Below are positions 36,501-44,878 of a stretch of DNA of 64,000 nt, in pieces. The notes under the pieces were generated by a model, which saw nothing but the letters and a program-made list of their open reading frames with translations, was not told the origin of the DNA and searched no databases. This stretch comes from Enterocloster asparagiformis (GTDB taxonomy: Bacteria; Bacillota; Clostridia; Lachnospirales; Lachnospiraceae): the NCBI GenBank assembly GCA_018380885.1, contig JAGZSY010000009.1, forward strand, positions 1-64,000, given 5' to 3'. The translations under genes were made by a program, and so were the position numbers. Position 1 is the first letter of the stretch. The number at the start of each line of letters is the position of its first letter.

Positions 36501-39500
36501 AGCAAACTACTATGAAGATCAGCGTCACATGGATGGAACTACTGATGGATGGCAATCTGTACCGGCCTTGCAGTATCGGTACGAAGTTCCAGTAAATGGT
36601 TCAACAAACAAGTTTCAGACCGAAACCGTCAGTCAAATCAAGGTACAGGACTACCCCTCCCGCTTGGAGATTTATAAGGTGGAAGATGGTGATTCCATGG
36701 TTGGCAACAGGAATGGCCTGCAGGGAACCGATGAGCAGGGGAAAACCGAAGCCAGTGGCGGATTTGATGAAAATCTGCTTGTAAATGATTCGGGTGATGC
36801 ACTGCTATATAAAGTCCATGGCCGAAAAGAATATTTGGAAGAGCGCGGGGACGTTAGGGACATTGCCTATGATCCACAGACCAAGGAATGGTACGGCTAT
36901 GTAACCAAAGAATTTGATGTGTTTTCGGAGAACATCATCGATGGAAAAGAAAACGAACTGAAAGCTATGGGAAATGTCAAGCTAATCTACAAGCTGGATG
37001 GAAGCTACACCGGAAAGGGCATCCGTTTTGATATTTCAATTTCGGGTGCGAAACTGGCGCTATACAAAGGCATAGAGATTGAAAAGACCGCAGAGCATAC
37101 CTATAAAGGAATAACGGCTATCTATGAGGCAGATCAGGTTGTAAGGATCGAGAATACCAACACGGGCTTCCATAAAGAGATTCAAATTGTTGGGAAGGAT
37201 TCAGGAGCCGCGGGCCTAGACGTATGGGACACGGTAAACGTTCCGAATGATCCTGTTAATCTGTATTTCTATAACCTGGAACAGGTAAAAACTCGTGAAA
37301 CGGAGGCCGGAGAGCTGGTAATCCTGGATCAACGCGGAAATGATATCTGCTATGCGGATTCTGTTACAGGCATGGCCTACGTCTACGATGATTATGGCCG
37401 AATGATCGGATATACGGTCAATGACAAAGGTGAAAAAGAGCTGGTTCAGTCTATACAGATCAACCGCGATGGAACGACAGAAACGCTTTACCCGGGCAAA
37501 ACGACGGTGGATGATGAAAATGGCCTACCAGTTTATTACCAAAGTGGCGTTGTTAAATGGAAGGATGAGTGCTGGACAAGTGACTCCAGTACAGGCCCGG
37601 ACGGAACTGAGGAATCATCGGGCGGAAAGCATGAAATCACAAGGCTGCCTTTAGGCGCATATATCTTGCAAGAAGAGAAGGTGCCGCACAGCCAGGGCTA
37701 TGTTCAGGCTATGTATTTGGGCTTGGTTTTGCGCGATACCGAGGAGACACAGAAGATCTTCCTGCAAAATGAATTTACCAAGACCGCATTTGGAAAGATC
37801 GATGTGCGAACTCAGCGGGAAATACAAGGGGCTGAAATGACACTGTATTCAGCCAAAAAGGATGAGTCGGGAGAGCCGATCAGAGATAAGGACGGCAATT
37901 ACATCAAAGATACGGTATTTGCTAGTTGGATCAGCGGTTACGAGTACGATGATGATGGGAATTTGAAGCAGGATGAGAAGGGAAATGTAATCCCGACGAC
38001 CGAACCGCACTGGATTGATCATATACCAGTTGGGCCATATGTCCTTGAAGAAACGATTTGCCCTTACGAGCAAGGTTATACAAAGACGGCCGCTGCCTCA
38101 ATTGATGTGCGTGAGACCGGCCATGTACAAAACTTTGTCATGGAGGATGATTTTACATCCATAGACATTTTGAAATTTGACACAAAGAATCAGGATGTAA
38201 TTTACGAAGAGAGTGAGGCCTATTTGACTCTGTACCCGGCACTACTGGATGAAAACGGAGTGCCTAAAACCGAAGCCGACGGAACGCCTGTTTACAATTC
38301 GGAAGATGAGATCATAACCTTCCGGGCGGCGACTTGGCAGGACGGAGTAGAGGTTGCGGCAACGGGCCGATTGGTATCGGATGCGGCTGGAAATAACCCG
38401 ATTATGAAATATGACTATGCGTATAGACCGATTCCGAATACCCTGCAGGGCCGGTACTACTATACGGAGAACGGCACAACCAGATTTGAATATTTGCCAG
38501 TAGGGAAATATGTGCTAGTTGAGCAGGAAAACCCGATAGGTTATGCGACGGCCACGCCGCAGTTGGTTACGATTAAGGATACTGGGCATTTGGTTGAAAT
38601 ACAGAAATATACCATGGGAGATCAGCCACTAAGGTTAGAGGTATCAAAAGTCAATATAACCGGTGGAATAGAAGTGGGCGGCGCGAAACTGGCGATCTAT
38701 CCAGTCCTGGAAGATGGAACGGTGTCTGATACACCGCTTGTAATTCACCGGCCGACAGAAAACGGAGAGTATGAAGATATAATTGCTCACTGGGTATCCG
38801 GAGCCGATGGGAAATATACTGAAGCCGATAAAGCGACCGGCAAAATCCCGCAAGGCTTTGCTGTAGGAGATTTAAAGCCTCATACGATCGATTATATTCC
38901 AGAAGGGAATTATGTACTCGTGGAAGAGACAACGCCATACGGTTTTCTACAGTCTGTGGAGGTACCCTTTACCATTCGCGATACATTAGAAACCCAGAAA
39001 ATTGAAATGATCGATGAGATCCCAGATGGTGTTTTGCAGATCATTAAGTCCGATACCGATAATCCCGAACAGAAATTGGCCGGAGCCGAATTTAGGCTAA
39101 CAAACAAGACGCTATCGATTGACTGTGAAACGGTTGCAACTGACGACAATGGACAAGCCATATTTCAACCGCAGCCCATCGGTTATCTAAATAAAGATGG
39201 CAATTTTGCCCCGTACACCTATGTATGCACGGAAACCAAGGCAGCACCCGATCATATGTTGACTCTAGCTCCCTGGGAGTTCCAGTTTCAATATGTTGAT
39301 GATCAGACCCCGATTATATCAGTGAAATACAACCCAACCAATGATTCCAACCGGATCAAGGTGGATAAGGTAATCGGTGATACGCAAGAACTGTTAGAAG
39401 GGGCGGCGCTGCAAATCGAGCGTTTGATCCACTCAGCGGATCAGGGGACGGTTACATGGGAGATCGTGGATCAGTGGATTAGTACGAAGCAGCCGCATTA

Positions 39501-41817
39501 TAGCAAGGGTCTGAAAGCTGGGAAATACCGTCTGGTAGAAACCAGAACACCAGGAGAGGGCTACAAAATCCTGGCGGAACCAGTCGAGTTTGATATCCAA
39601 GATGGAATGACAGAAATTCCATATTTGGTGATGAGAAACTATACAATTGCAACAGATATTGAAAAGACGATAGGAGAGTCCAATACATTACTACCCGGTG
39701 CTAAATTGCAACTGATCAACTCGGACGGTCAGATCATAGACGAGTGGACTACAGACAATACGGCTCATCGGATTTATGGCTTAGCCGCTGGAACCTACAT
39801 CATCCATGAGCTTGAAGCACCGAGTGGTTATAAAACTGCTGCGGATAAAGAAATCGTAGTTCTGGAGGATGGCGATGATCTTCAAGTATTTAAATTTGCA
39901 AACTATAAAAAGTCCAGCAGCGGCGGCGGTGGTGGCAATACGCCCAAGCCAGTCACAGAATACATTTCCTTCCGGAAAATAAATACTGCTGGAGGAGCTG
40001 TACCAGGGGCAGAGTATACGTTTTACACGCAAGACGGATCAGTGATGGGTACATCAGTAAGCGGGCCCGACGGGACATTTCGGATTAAAAAACCGGCAGA
40101 TGGGACTTACACATTCCGGGAAACAAAGGCACCTGCTGGGTATGCATTAGATCCAGAAGTACATAGCTTTACTGTGTCGGGAGCTAACGTTATCAAGGGA
40201 ACCTATGAAGTGGTGGATTATCCGCTTCAAGTGACTTTGAAAAAGCTCGATGGGGATACTGGCGCAGCACTTCAGGGAGCAAAATTAAAAGTGACGGATG
40301 AGACTGGAAAGCAGGTATTTGAGGGAATAACTGGCGATGATGGAACGCTAGATTGGCAACCAGCTAGGCCCGGGAAATACTGGGTTACAGAGTTGGAAGC
40401 GCCGGTTGGATATCAACTGTCACAGGCCACTTATGAAATTCTGGTCGGTGAGGACGGGAAGATATCCGGAAATGTGACGATTTACAACTATAAGGAGGTG
40501 AAAAAAATTGGAAGGATAACGGCTGTGTACGGCGGTGGCCGAACAGGAGAAGGAATATACCGATTCGGATCGAGAACACCTAAAACCGGTGATAATACGC
40601 CATTAGCCCAGTTGATAATTTGCGTATTGATATGTCTTATTGGCTTTATTCTTTCAGCCATCATGATCATTAAAAATAAACACAATAAGCCGGGAGGTGG
40701 GGCCGGTAACGGCCCCTCCCCAAAGCGTATTTTGGGAATGCTGGTTGTGTTCATTGCGTCGCTGAACTTAAGTCAAACTTCTTATGCAGCTTCGGCCGAG
40801 ATTACGGTGACAAAGAGCTATACGACCTCAGATCCGAAAAGGATCCCCGAATTAGAAGCTTTTCCGGAGGAAAAAATAGTGGATGGTAAGGTATACCATC
40901 TGCAATCGGTAACACAAACGGAATTGAGCGAACATCCTATTATGGACGAGGGGATGATCCACACAGTCATATCGGAAGCATTTGTAGACGAGGCCGAGAA
41001 CCATATGCCTGAAAATCATTTTATAGAAAATGGTATTACATATTACTTGAAAAGTTTCGAAGTAGTACCAGCGGAGCTTGAAGCTAGAACCGTACCAGTT
41101 ACATCTACGATTCAGTATCCGAACATGGAGGCAGTAGAAGCTGTTCCACCAACAGCAAAAGTTACCGTGACAGATGAGGTGTCGGGTCAGCAGCAGGAGG
41201 TAATTATACCGTTGCAGCGCTATACATTTTCAAATGCGCGGTGGATCAATGGTTTTGAATTTACAATTACTGTCTCAGACTATGATGCAGATGCTTACCT
41301 GCTGGGGAATATTACGGTTCCTTTGCAGGAGGAGTATCCACTAGCGGGTTACGAAAATGAGTTGCTGGATCTAGTAGGAGTGGATCGACAAGCATACCGA
41401 ATCGATAATATCGAATGGCTTGGGCAAGCATATGAAAAAGACGGGAGAATATACCGGGAAATGAGGGCAACGGGTCAAAAAGAGGTAGCGGATTGTACCG
41501 CCGTATATGGCGGGGAAGCGGCATTAGAAGCAGTGCAGGCCCAGGCGATCCAGGCAATCTACACATACACGAAGCCCAAAACAAATGCCAACGGAACAGT
41601 GGCAACGGAATATGAAATGCAGGCAACTGCTACGTATGTGCAGCAAAAATCATTATGGGATAATTTTATTGATTTTATAACCAATCCAATCACAATCAGT
41701 ATCATCCTCGTCTTACTATTTGTCGTACTAAGCTTATACATTATCAGCAGACGAAAAAAGAGAGTTACCAAGCAACTGATGATTGAAGTATTGGAAGATG
41801 ATGAGGAGGAGTCATGA
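30550..41817 (+). CDS. 3755-residue thioester/SpaA adhesin fused to a second exported membrane module
   Basis: Signal peptide (1-30). An N-terminal thioester domain is indicated by FCLQPG (Cys74) and VVQTYIW (Gln135), the Cys-Gln pair that forms the reactive bond in TED adhesins. SEAD-type linkers lie at about 607-640. Many SpaA/Cna-B-like prealbumin modules follow, with endings such as GAYVLVEVQAPEGYT and GTYTFRETKAPAGYA. A sorting-signal-like TPKTGD (3343-3348), a hydrophobic helix and a KNKHNK tail would normally end the protein, but the frame continues through a Gly-rich hairpin region into a signal-like helix (about 3397-3416), a beta-rich domain and a C-terminal transmembrane helix with RRKKR. 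AAAGGAG precedes the start. A sortase B is encoded just downstream. Covalent surface attachment during mating or colonisation is inferred. Confidence 0.8.
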   Translation: MKILKRLKRSVCFLLALMLALSTLNVPSYAEESTLINPRNIIFKDKNLTIFGKTHHQMTYYQEGNTLGSQPTFCLQPGKKLPDNIHATYRKYSATIGETIPGVGSADKFVPITLAYEWIQHGPNLRDGTRYAVVQTYIWGCIAGYAEDWAAQRVAQQELAKILGPSVMSEFADLQDFVQAGLEEYTGAASTGLPAWNGTQQKMALDNGTYTLTLDISGYPQLKNTTWTFPNADWSYQIAGDSITFMYRGAEKPNGEIRTSDLTGMGEAKFYAYIFTPGANGEYQYQVGRFANEVVPTCVSFFVGGYVPQRKDVDFETFRHSETFDAHYSIDLEKYCAETNQRLEGTTFNVWEDFDKAQLSGRNYHEGSPDGRSGCLYDNAFEPLPSSMHICDTITTDSNGYAAHKDIRSYNYSKTYCTGHPAPEWVEVPEPEYDEETGECTNEGEIEAAEAENERLRELWTSQQEICAETCDFHVGNMDDDNHNYDYTAQEEMLADRDETYENFAALEYTYHLEEKTARVGYILHNRHSDDPEIETVTVSSAENGGNARSAASRTLKLEEEEECELPIAEEKLLKRLAFTVAAPDLEISDLREVEYVQTVAIEHRATASEADRTGRVASESEADRVWPVASPSEIDTGFFVDEEGWSEYEADEVVEGYYRYTWKGVEQPRMKSATGSGAEPVDSAETEELESQGPGVFMRMAAVLFDTAVPLAEPFPDFMDDDLDVIGSDGYGDSTNILYTFKVWDHRTEGEIHINKRDLELDKADPDNSYGQTQGDATLQGAVYGLFAAQDLIHPDGKTGIIYNQNDLVAVATTDQNGDASFWAYTEKPGTRLDSDGNILSPEGTTGAANLYNGSTLTSGDLGFGTISYPNYEGENGNQWIGRPLLMGNYYVMELSRSEGYELSVNGIKASETNRDTTGITTVKEAGQVTISSGLSDYNDMDADGSWNDFIVESYKTENGYDVVVTGYPAGTKFYRMTVESVTQTIQTITGSTLQPKKDEYGNTVYQTAKGGEYKIDSDGNPIIKEEADPSKPQAETVRYRFRMSGYPKGDVEPADINRWEEPVGDHEYLRDEVNGMLAKADYKALTDDDGAPWHNLELTGTTNADAGTEILDWFTVHNAWDSAAVQEIYEDGGRLYARLFYDYSKADDSYPAFYDAINQDLYIRKSMIVDGAAADTHYWVQYAKGDYTLGGTTATVALRREIPADVTVTFGEEFESLIEGVYQPSYETYSAGEILVGIDGQPIPILERVYNYADVEQTIDQEHQEAVAAVYDPTAGTYTIHIANETDWTGISTPEYTRFRAVTQEKTIEHEGETLYYNQYLVDKAGAGVSAYAAIPEFDAGSYIVSKALVYPGQLTVFQDGGTREKPLKVLQRVIKQSIRITKDISQASYDNVNTYGSIHNDPLTVLLGLFGGGQGTKLINQFKFKAYLKENLEAIYVDESGTILSTEIYNPDFKGDVQKVFVAPEPVAGRQLLEKKENGTYDYPKFFDAMYAADQLNSLEADFVTEQFAVKYFDVAAYKAAIVAADPELNSDIAYEQALKQAKSEAAAYLDIFVGLDEKLAIRWDSDKGGGADGDETTLQCNTKNGKDDYYNSSIMLPYGTYVIAEQVPAQLDKELANRHYERDYPKEIILPFAPDISEDQNTGETTVNSDVGNPFFFYSSADKPEDLIRKYKIRFNEETHMMQAHRDDGDFVIYKYGLEPDQEPETIRDKQVSRSENAGTMDGVVYNGNETASGELEIRDDVPTMTGVNTAIDGKYAALLVPWTILEPATDRINPDTGNVETLTPTGSGKDFNYVAYATEDFENKYYSSKLRIEKIDAETGENIIHSGALFKIYAAKREVEKNGTNAAVGTGKVLFGEAVDVNGQPVVDANGNKVLYPRVGKSNSSTDDLPIRLDKDGIPKYDESQLIRQRDIDGNETGIFEAYSTVREVVVDGTIRKEIVGYIETYQPLGAGAYVLVEVQAPEGYTKSRPVAFEIYADGANYYEDQRHMDGTTDGWQSVPALQYRYEVPVNGSTNKFQTETVSQIKVQDYPSRLEIYKVEDGDSMVGNRNGLQGTDEQGKTEASGGFDENLLVNDSGDALLYKVHGRKEYLEERGDVRDIAYDPQTKEWYGYVTKEFDVFSENIIDGKENELKAMGNVKLIYKLDGSYTGKGIRFDISISGAKLALYKGIEIEKTAEHTYKGITAIYEADQVVRIENTNTGFHKEIQIVGKDSGAAGLDVWDTVNVPNDPVNLYFYNLEQVKTRETEAGELVILDQRGNDICYADSVTGMAYVYDDYGRMIGYTVNDKGEKELVQSIQINRDGTTETLYPGKTTVDDENGLPVYYQSGVVKWKDECWTSDSSTGPDGTEESSGGKHEITRLPLGAYILQEEKVPHSQGYVQAMYLGLVLRDTEETQKIFLQNEFTKTAFGKIDVRTQREIQGAEMTLYSAKKDESGEPIRDKDGNYIKDTVFASWISGYEYDDDGNLKQDEKGNVIPTTEPHWIDHIPVGPYVLEETICPYEQGYTKTAAASIDVRETGHVQNFVMEDDFTSIDILKFDTKNQDVIYEESEAYLTLYPALLDENGVPKTEADGTPVYNSEDEIITFRAATWQDGVEVAATGRLVSDAAGNNPIMKYDYAYRPIPNTLQGRYYYTENGTTRFEYLPVGKYVLVEQENPIGYATATPQLVTIKDTGHLVEIQKYTMGDQPLRLEVSKVNITGGIEVGGAKLAIYPVLEDGTVSDTPLVIHRPTENGEYEDIIAHWVSGADGKYTEADKATGKIPQGFAVGDLKPHTIDYIPEGNYVLVEETTPYGFLQSVEVPFTIRDTLETQKIEMIDEIPDGVLQIIKSDTDNPEQKLAGAEFRLTNKTLSIDCETVATDDNGQAIFQPQPIGYLNKDGNFAPYTYVCTETKAAPDHMLTLAPWEFQFQYVDDQTPIISVKYNPTNDSNRIKVDKVIGDTQELLEGAALQIERLIHSADQGTVTWEIVDQWISTKQPHYSKGLKAGKYRLVETRTPGEGYKILAEPVEFDIQDGMTEIPYLVMRNYTIATDIEKTIGESNTLLPGAKLQLINSDGQIIDEWTTDNTAHRIYGLAAGTYIIHELEAPSGYKTAADKEIVVLEDGDDLQVFKFANYKKSSSGGGGGNTPKPVTEYISFRKINTAGGAVPGAEYTFYTQDGSVMGTSVSGPDGTFRIKKPADGTYTFRETKAPAGYALDPEVHSFTVSGANVIKGTYEVVDYPLQVTLKKLDGDTGAALQGAKLKVTDETGKQVFEGITGDDGTLDWQPARPGKYWVTELEAPVGYQLSQATYEILVGEDGKISGNVTIYNYKEVKKIGRITAVYGGGRTGEGIYRFGSRTPKTGDNTPLAQLIICVLICLIGFILSAIMIIKNKHNKPGGGAGNGPSPKRILGMLVVFIASLNLSQTSYAASAEITVTKSYTTSDPKRIPELEAFPEEKIVDGKVYHLQSVTQTELSEHPIMDEGMIHTVISEAFVDEAENHMPENHFIENGITYYLKSFEVVPAELEARTVPVTSTIQYPNMEAVEAVPPTAKVTVTDEVSGQQQEVIIPLQRYTFSNARWINGFEFTITVSDYDADAYLLGNITVPLQEEYPLAGYENELLDLVGVDRQAYRIDNIEWLGQAYEKDGRIYREMRATGQKEVADCTAVYGGEAALEAVQAQAIQAIYTYTKPKTNANGTVATEYEMQATATYVQQKSLWDNFIDFITNPITISIILVLLFVVLSLYIISRRKKRVTKQLMIEVLEDDEEES
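40692..40720 (+). promoter_or_regulatory. GC-rich hairpin at the junction of the two adhesin modules
   Basis: GGGGCCG-GTAA-CGGCCCC, extended by GGGA/TCCC around a three-base bulge, lies inside the open frame between the sorting signal and the second signal-like segment. It has no U-tract. It could pause ribosomes or mark a former gene boundary; GGGAGG inside it could also serve a downstream start. Confidence 0.45.
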
Positions 41818-42371
41818 AGGTTTTAACCCGAACAATCGGTGTGGCCGGTGCGCTTACGCGCATCGGCACCACCACCCAGGCCATACAGATCGTAAAATAT
41901 CTTGATCTTGTGGGCTATCCTGCAGCCTACATTGAGCTTTGCAATCATGCATTTATCAATAGTTGCGTAGAAACATATGCAGACATTAAAAAAACTAGAG
42001 GGAGGTTCAGTCTTTGCGACGTGAATATGTACCATTCCGTCCGGGAAGTTGAAGAGGAGTATGCATTTTTGGTGAAAGATTACGGCAATTTCAATGACCG
42101 AGATTTTAACCGCATATCATTCTTGGAGCAAGACATCAAAGTTATTGTTTGCGGGGCAAAATCAGACGAACTTCCCCATACGGAAGAAATTTTACGGACA
42201 CAGGAATTTCCAGAAGCGAGCTATATTTTTACTTTTGTTCCGGATGATGTAAGGAAATCGATCATTGAGAGCATGAATGGATACGCAACGTATTTCGTGG
42301 AATACACACCAGATCCATTTTGTTACCCGGCGACACAAAACAAATTGTATAAGTCGGCCCTGGGCTTATAG
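41814..42371 (+). CDS. Small ParA-fold protein with altered P-loop
   Basis: 185 residues with GVAGALTRIGTTTQA (9-23) where ParA proteins have a GKT P-loop. The lysine is absent, and RIG matches the 377-residue protein at 25816, as does FLVKDYGNF in place of Walker B. It lacks the receiver-like N-terminal domain. Its start overlaps the adhesin stop (ATGA), so translation is coupled, and a small membrane protein and sortase follow. It may help place or regulate surface assembly; this is inferred. Confidence 0.6.
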   Translation: MKVLTRTIGVAGALTRIGTTTQAIQIVKYLDLVGYPAAYIELCNHAFINSCVETYADIKKTRGRFSLCDVNMYHSVREVEEEYAFLVKDYGNFNDRDFNRISFLEQDIKVIVCGAKSDELPHTEEILRTQEFPEASYIFTFVPDDVRKSIIESMNGYATYFVEYTPDPFCYPATQNKLYKSALGL

Positions 42372-42382
42372 GAGGGGGAGGA

Positions 42383-42682
42383 ATGCAGTACAAGAAAATG
42401 CTGGTTGAAAAAGTCGAAGAGGAGAATGCATTTAAAGCCCAGCAAGAGCAACTGCGGAAAAAATATAATATACAAAAAGATGTAGTGGTAGTTGAAAAAA
42501 CAAATATGGGAAAGTTCCTAATACAGAAATTAGGCGGATTAATCCGTTTGATTGCTACCATTGGATTAATCGGACTGGCGTTGGTCGGTTCTGCGGCGCT
42601 TGTGTACCCAAATTCGCGTGATGAGATCATAGCAATTTTTTTTGATACGTTACAGCAGATTCACACTTTTTTGGGGGTATAG
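42383..42682 (+). CDS. Small coiled-coil membrane protein
   Basis: 99 residues: an N-terminal charged helix (LVEKVEEENAFKAQQEQLRK), a linker, and one transmembrane segment (about 52-74). GGAGGGGGAGG precedes the start. Between the ParA-like and sortase genes, it could tie the cytoplasmic ParA-fold protein to the membrane. No family recognised. Confidence 0.6.
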   Translation: MQYKKMLVEKVEEENAFKAQQEQLRKKYNIQKDVVVVEKTNMGKFLIQKLGGLIRLIATIGLIGLALVGSAALVYPNSRDEIIAIFFDTLQQIHTFLGV

Positions 42683-42690
42683 GGAGGCAT

Positions 42691-43476
42691 ATGAAAAGAA
42701 CAATCTTCTTATTTTTTGCAGCATTCGCCTTTTTGGCAGGTACAATCTACTTTTCGATTAAGCTTTTAAGCGTACACAACATCTACCAAATGGGGCAGGA
42801 GGAATATAAACACATAAAAACCATTGCATATGCGCAGCGTGAGCGCAAAAAGGTATCGAGTGAACAGAACTCAGTTCCGTTCATGCGCGAGGAGTGGCCG
42901 AAAATCGATGAGAAAAGGTTGTCGGAACTGAATGCGGATTATCGTTTTTGGGTATGTATCCCGGATACCAATATCGATTATCCAGTATTACAACACCAGG
43001 ATGATATATATTATTTGGATCATACCTTCGAAAATCGCGTCAATATTTGTGGAAGCCTCTTTACCAGTGCTGCTTGTTGGCCGTTAAGTGGTGATAATAC
43101 CATAATTTACGGACATAACATGAAAAATGGTTCAATGTTTGCAGACCTGAAAGCCTACACAGAAAAAAGCTATTTTGAGGAGCATCCAGAGATATGGATC
43201 TATAACGGTGATTGGATTCAATGCCCAATTTTCACTTGTCAGTTGATTGGTGAAAATGAAAGCACCCCATATATCATGCAGTTTTTGACTTCTAAAGAAA
43301 AAGGAGATTATATTGATCGAATGGTAAAAGGGGCGTTATATGATACGGGTATTGTTCCGGAGATAACGGATCGCATTATAACGCTGTCAACGTGTTATGG
43401 CAAAAGTCAACGTTGTATTGTACAGGCAATTATAAATAATCAATCAGGAGGAGACTATGGATACGTTGAAAATTAA
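42691..43476 (+). CDS. Class B sortase
   Basis: 261 residues with an N-terminal membrane anchor (about 4-25) and a sortase domain. Catalytic residues are visible: His142 in IIYGHNMKNG, Cys235 in LSTCYG and Arg241. FWVCIPDTNIDYPVLQ is typical of sortase B. It is expected to join surface proteins of the element, most simply the TPKTGD-bearing adhesin upstream, to peptidoglycan. A copy of the 21-bp palindrome (42862-42882) lies inside the coding region and encodes QNSVPF in a loop between anchor and domain. Confidence 0.9.
   Translation: MKRTIFLFFAAFAFLAGTIYFSIKLLSVHNIYQMGQEEYKHIKTIAYAQRERKKVSSEQNSVPFMREEWPKIDEKRLSELNADYRFWVCIPDTNIDYPVLQHQDDIYYLDHTFENRVNICGSLFTSAACWPLSGDNTIIYGHNMKNGSMFADLKAYTEKSYFEEHPEIWIYNGDWIQCPIFTCQLIGENESTPYIMQFLTSKEKGDYIDRMVKGALYDTGIVPEITDRIITLSTCYGKSQRCIVQAIINNQSGGDYGYVEN
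42862..42882. repeat. Palindromic element copy 6, inside the sortase gene
   Basis: The same 21 bases as copy 5 (29522), here in frame within coding sequence at about sortase residues 58-64, in a linker. It is the only copy inside a gene and 13 kb from the rest. Confidence 0.85.
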
Positions 43477-43600
43477 GTTTGATATCGAAGTTAAGACCGA
43501 GAAAAACAATCAGCAGGTTCAGCGCTTGCTGGAATATCAAGCGGTGGCACAGGAAATGAATAAAAGTGTAAAGGAAAAGGAGGAACAGGACAATGGATGA
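43457..43600 (+). CDS. 47-residue charged protein
   Basis: Begins inside the end of the sortase gene after AGGAGG and overlaps the start of the next gene by eight bases. It opens MDTLKIKFDIEVKTEKNNQQ and is otherwise helical and charged (EKEEQDNG end). The good ribosome binding site and both overlaps support translation. Function unknown. Confidence 0.6.
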   Translation: MDTLKIKFDIEVKTEKNNQQVQRLLEYQAVAQEMNKSVKEKEEQDNG

Positions 43601-44876
43601 TATGTTTTTCGAGGCATTTTGCCAATATGTAAAGAATAATATTGAGCGTTATCTGCCAGGGCATAAAGAATATACCATCGAGTATCATGATGTTGCAAAA
43701 CATAACGAGCACTTAAAGGGGTTGTCAATATGTGGCATTTTAGATAATGATTCTGCGGGAGTTGTGATATATGTAAATGACTTCTACAAAGATTTTAAGG
43801 CCGGACGCGATCTGGAAGATATTCTCCAGGAAATAGCCCAGGTAGCTATTGGAGCATCCAGAGAAATGTTAAATACGAATGAAATTACGAAAAAATTCGA
43901 AAGCTTCGACCAGATAAAAGATACGCTGGTTTTCGAATTGACAAATAAAGAGAACAAAGATTACCTTAGAGACCATGTTCACATTGAATCTGCGGCACTG
44001 GGGGATATGGCAATTACATTCCGCGCATACTTAGGCGGTGCATTTTCGGTACCTATTGTAAACCAGTTCTTGGACGTATGGAAAGTTGATGCGGCAACAT
44101 TATATCGTCATGCAAATCAAAATATGCCCAAGCTCTTTCCTGCAACATTAACAACGATTGAATCAACGTTATTAGAATTATCGAATAAAGCAGGAATCGA
44201 TCCTATTAGTAAAATGATGGTTGAGAAAATGAAACATGAGCGGCCCCAAATGCTGGTATTGTCCAATGGCGGTAAGGATTCGACAAGTTATTGGGGAGCA
44301 GCGGCCCTGTATTATGAGGGTACACAACGTATGATATCTGAAACTCTGGAGGGGATCGGGGCAGCGAAAGATTATTATATTTTGCCATCATCAACGGAGG
44401 AAATGTTGATTGTACCAATATATCCAGACACAAGGCAGATATATATACCGAAAGATATGCAAAGAGTGGTGCAGAACATAAATAAAATTGTTGATGAAAA
44501 AGTGCGATTGACCAATAGCGTATATCAGTACGTACATACAAAGGGTCACATTGTAATGGCTGCAGCGGAGCCTAAAAGTCTGGCAGAGCAGGAAATGAAA
44601 CGGATTAATAGAGCTGAACAAGAATTTCAAATGAATGGCTATGAGAATCCAAGTATTCAGCAGCTTGATGGGTTTCTGCGGTTAAATGTGATCGCCAAAG
44701 ACAAGCAGGGGATGTGGTATACATTGAAAAATATATATGATATGTGTTCTGGAAAGCAGACATGCCCGGCAGAGATCCGCGACGCAGTAAATGAGGTGGC
44801 TGCTGCATGTAAGGCGTATGAACAGAAGCACAACCAGGGCCCACAGCATTTTAATGAGCACACACCGGAGGAGTGA
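43593..44876 (+). CDS. DUF5688 family protein
   Basis: 427 residues. The N-terminal layout (FFEAFCQYVKNNIERYLPGH, then YVNDFYKDFKAGRDLEDILQEI) and the central NKEYLRDHVHIESAALGDMAI-like stretch are typical of DUF5688 proteins, which are numerous in Lachnospiraceae genomes and elements. No signal peptide or membrane segment. The molecular role is unknown; the gene overlaps its neighbours on both sides, so it is part of the surface/accessory operon. Confidence 0.75.
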   Translation: MDDMFFEAFCQYVKNNIERYLPGHKEYTIEYHDVAKHNEHLKGLSICGILDNDSAGVVIYVNDFYKDFKAGRDLEDILQEIAQVAIGASREMLNTNEITKKFESFDQIKDTLVFELTNKENKDYLRDHVHIESAALGDMAITFRAYLGGAFSVPIVNQFLDVWKVDAATLYRHANQNMPKLFPATLTTIESTLLELSNKAGIDPISKMMVEKMKHERPQMLVLSNGGKDSTSYWGAAALYYEGTQRMISETLEGIGAAKDYYILPSSTEEMLIVPIYPDTRQIYIPKDMQRVVQNINKIVDEKVRLTNSVYQYVHTKGHIVMAAAEPKSLAEQEMKRINRAEQEFQMNGYENPSIQQLDGFLRLNVIAKDKQGMWYTLKNIYDMCSGKQTCPAEIRDAVNEVAAACKAYEQKHNQGPQHFNEHTPEE

Positions 44877-44878
44877 TC

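Noticed and set aside
27079..42882. Spaced palindromes as a CRISPR array
   Set aside because: Copies are hundreds of bases to kilobases apart with genes between them, and no cas gene is present.
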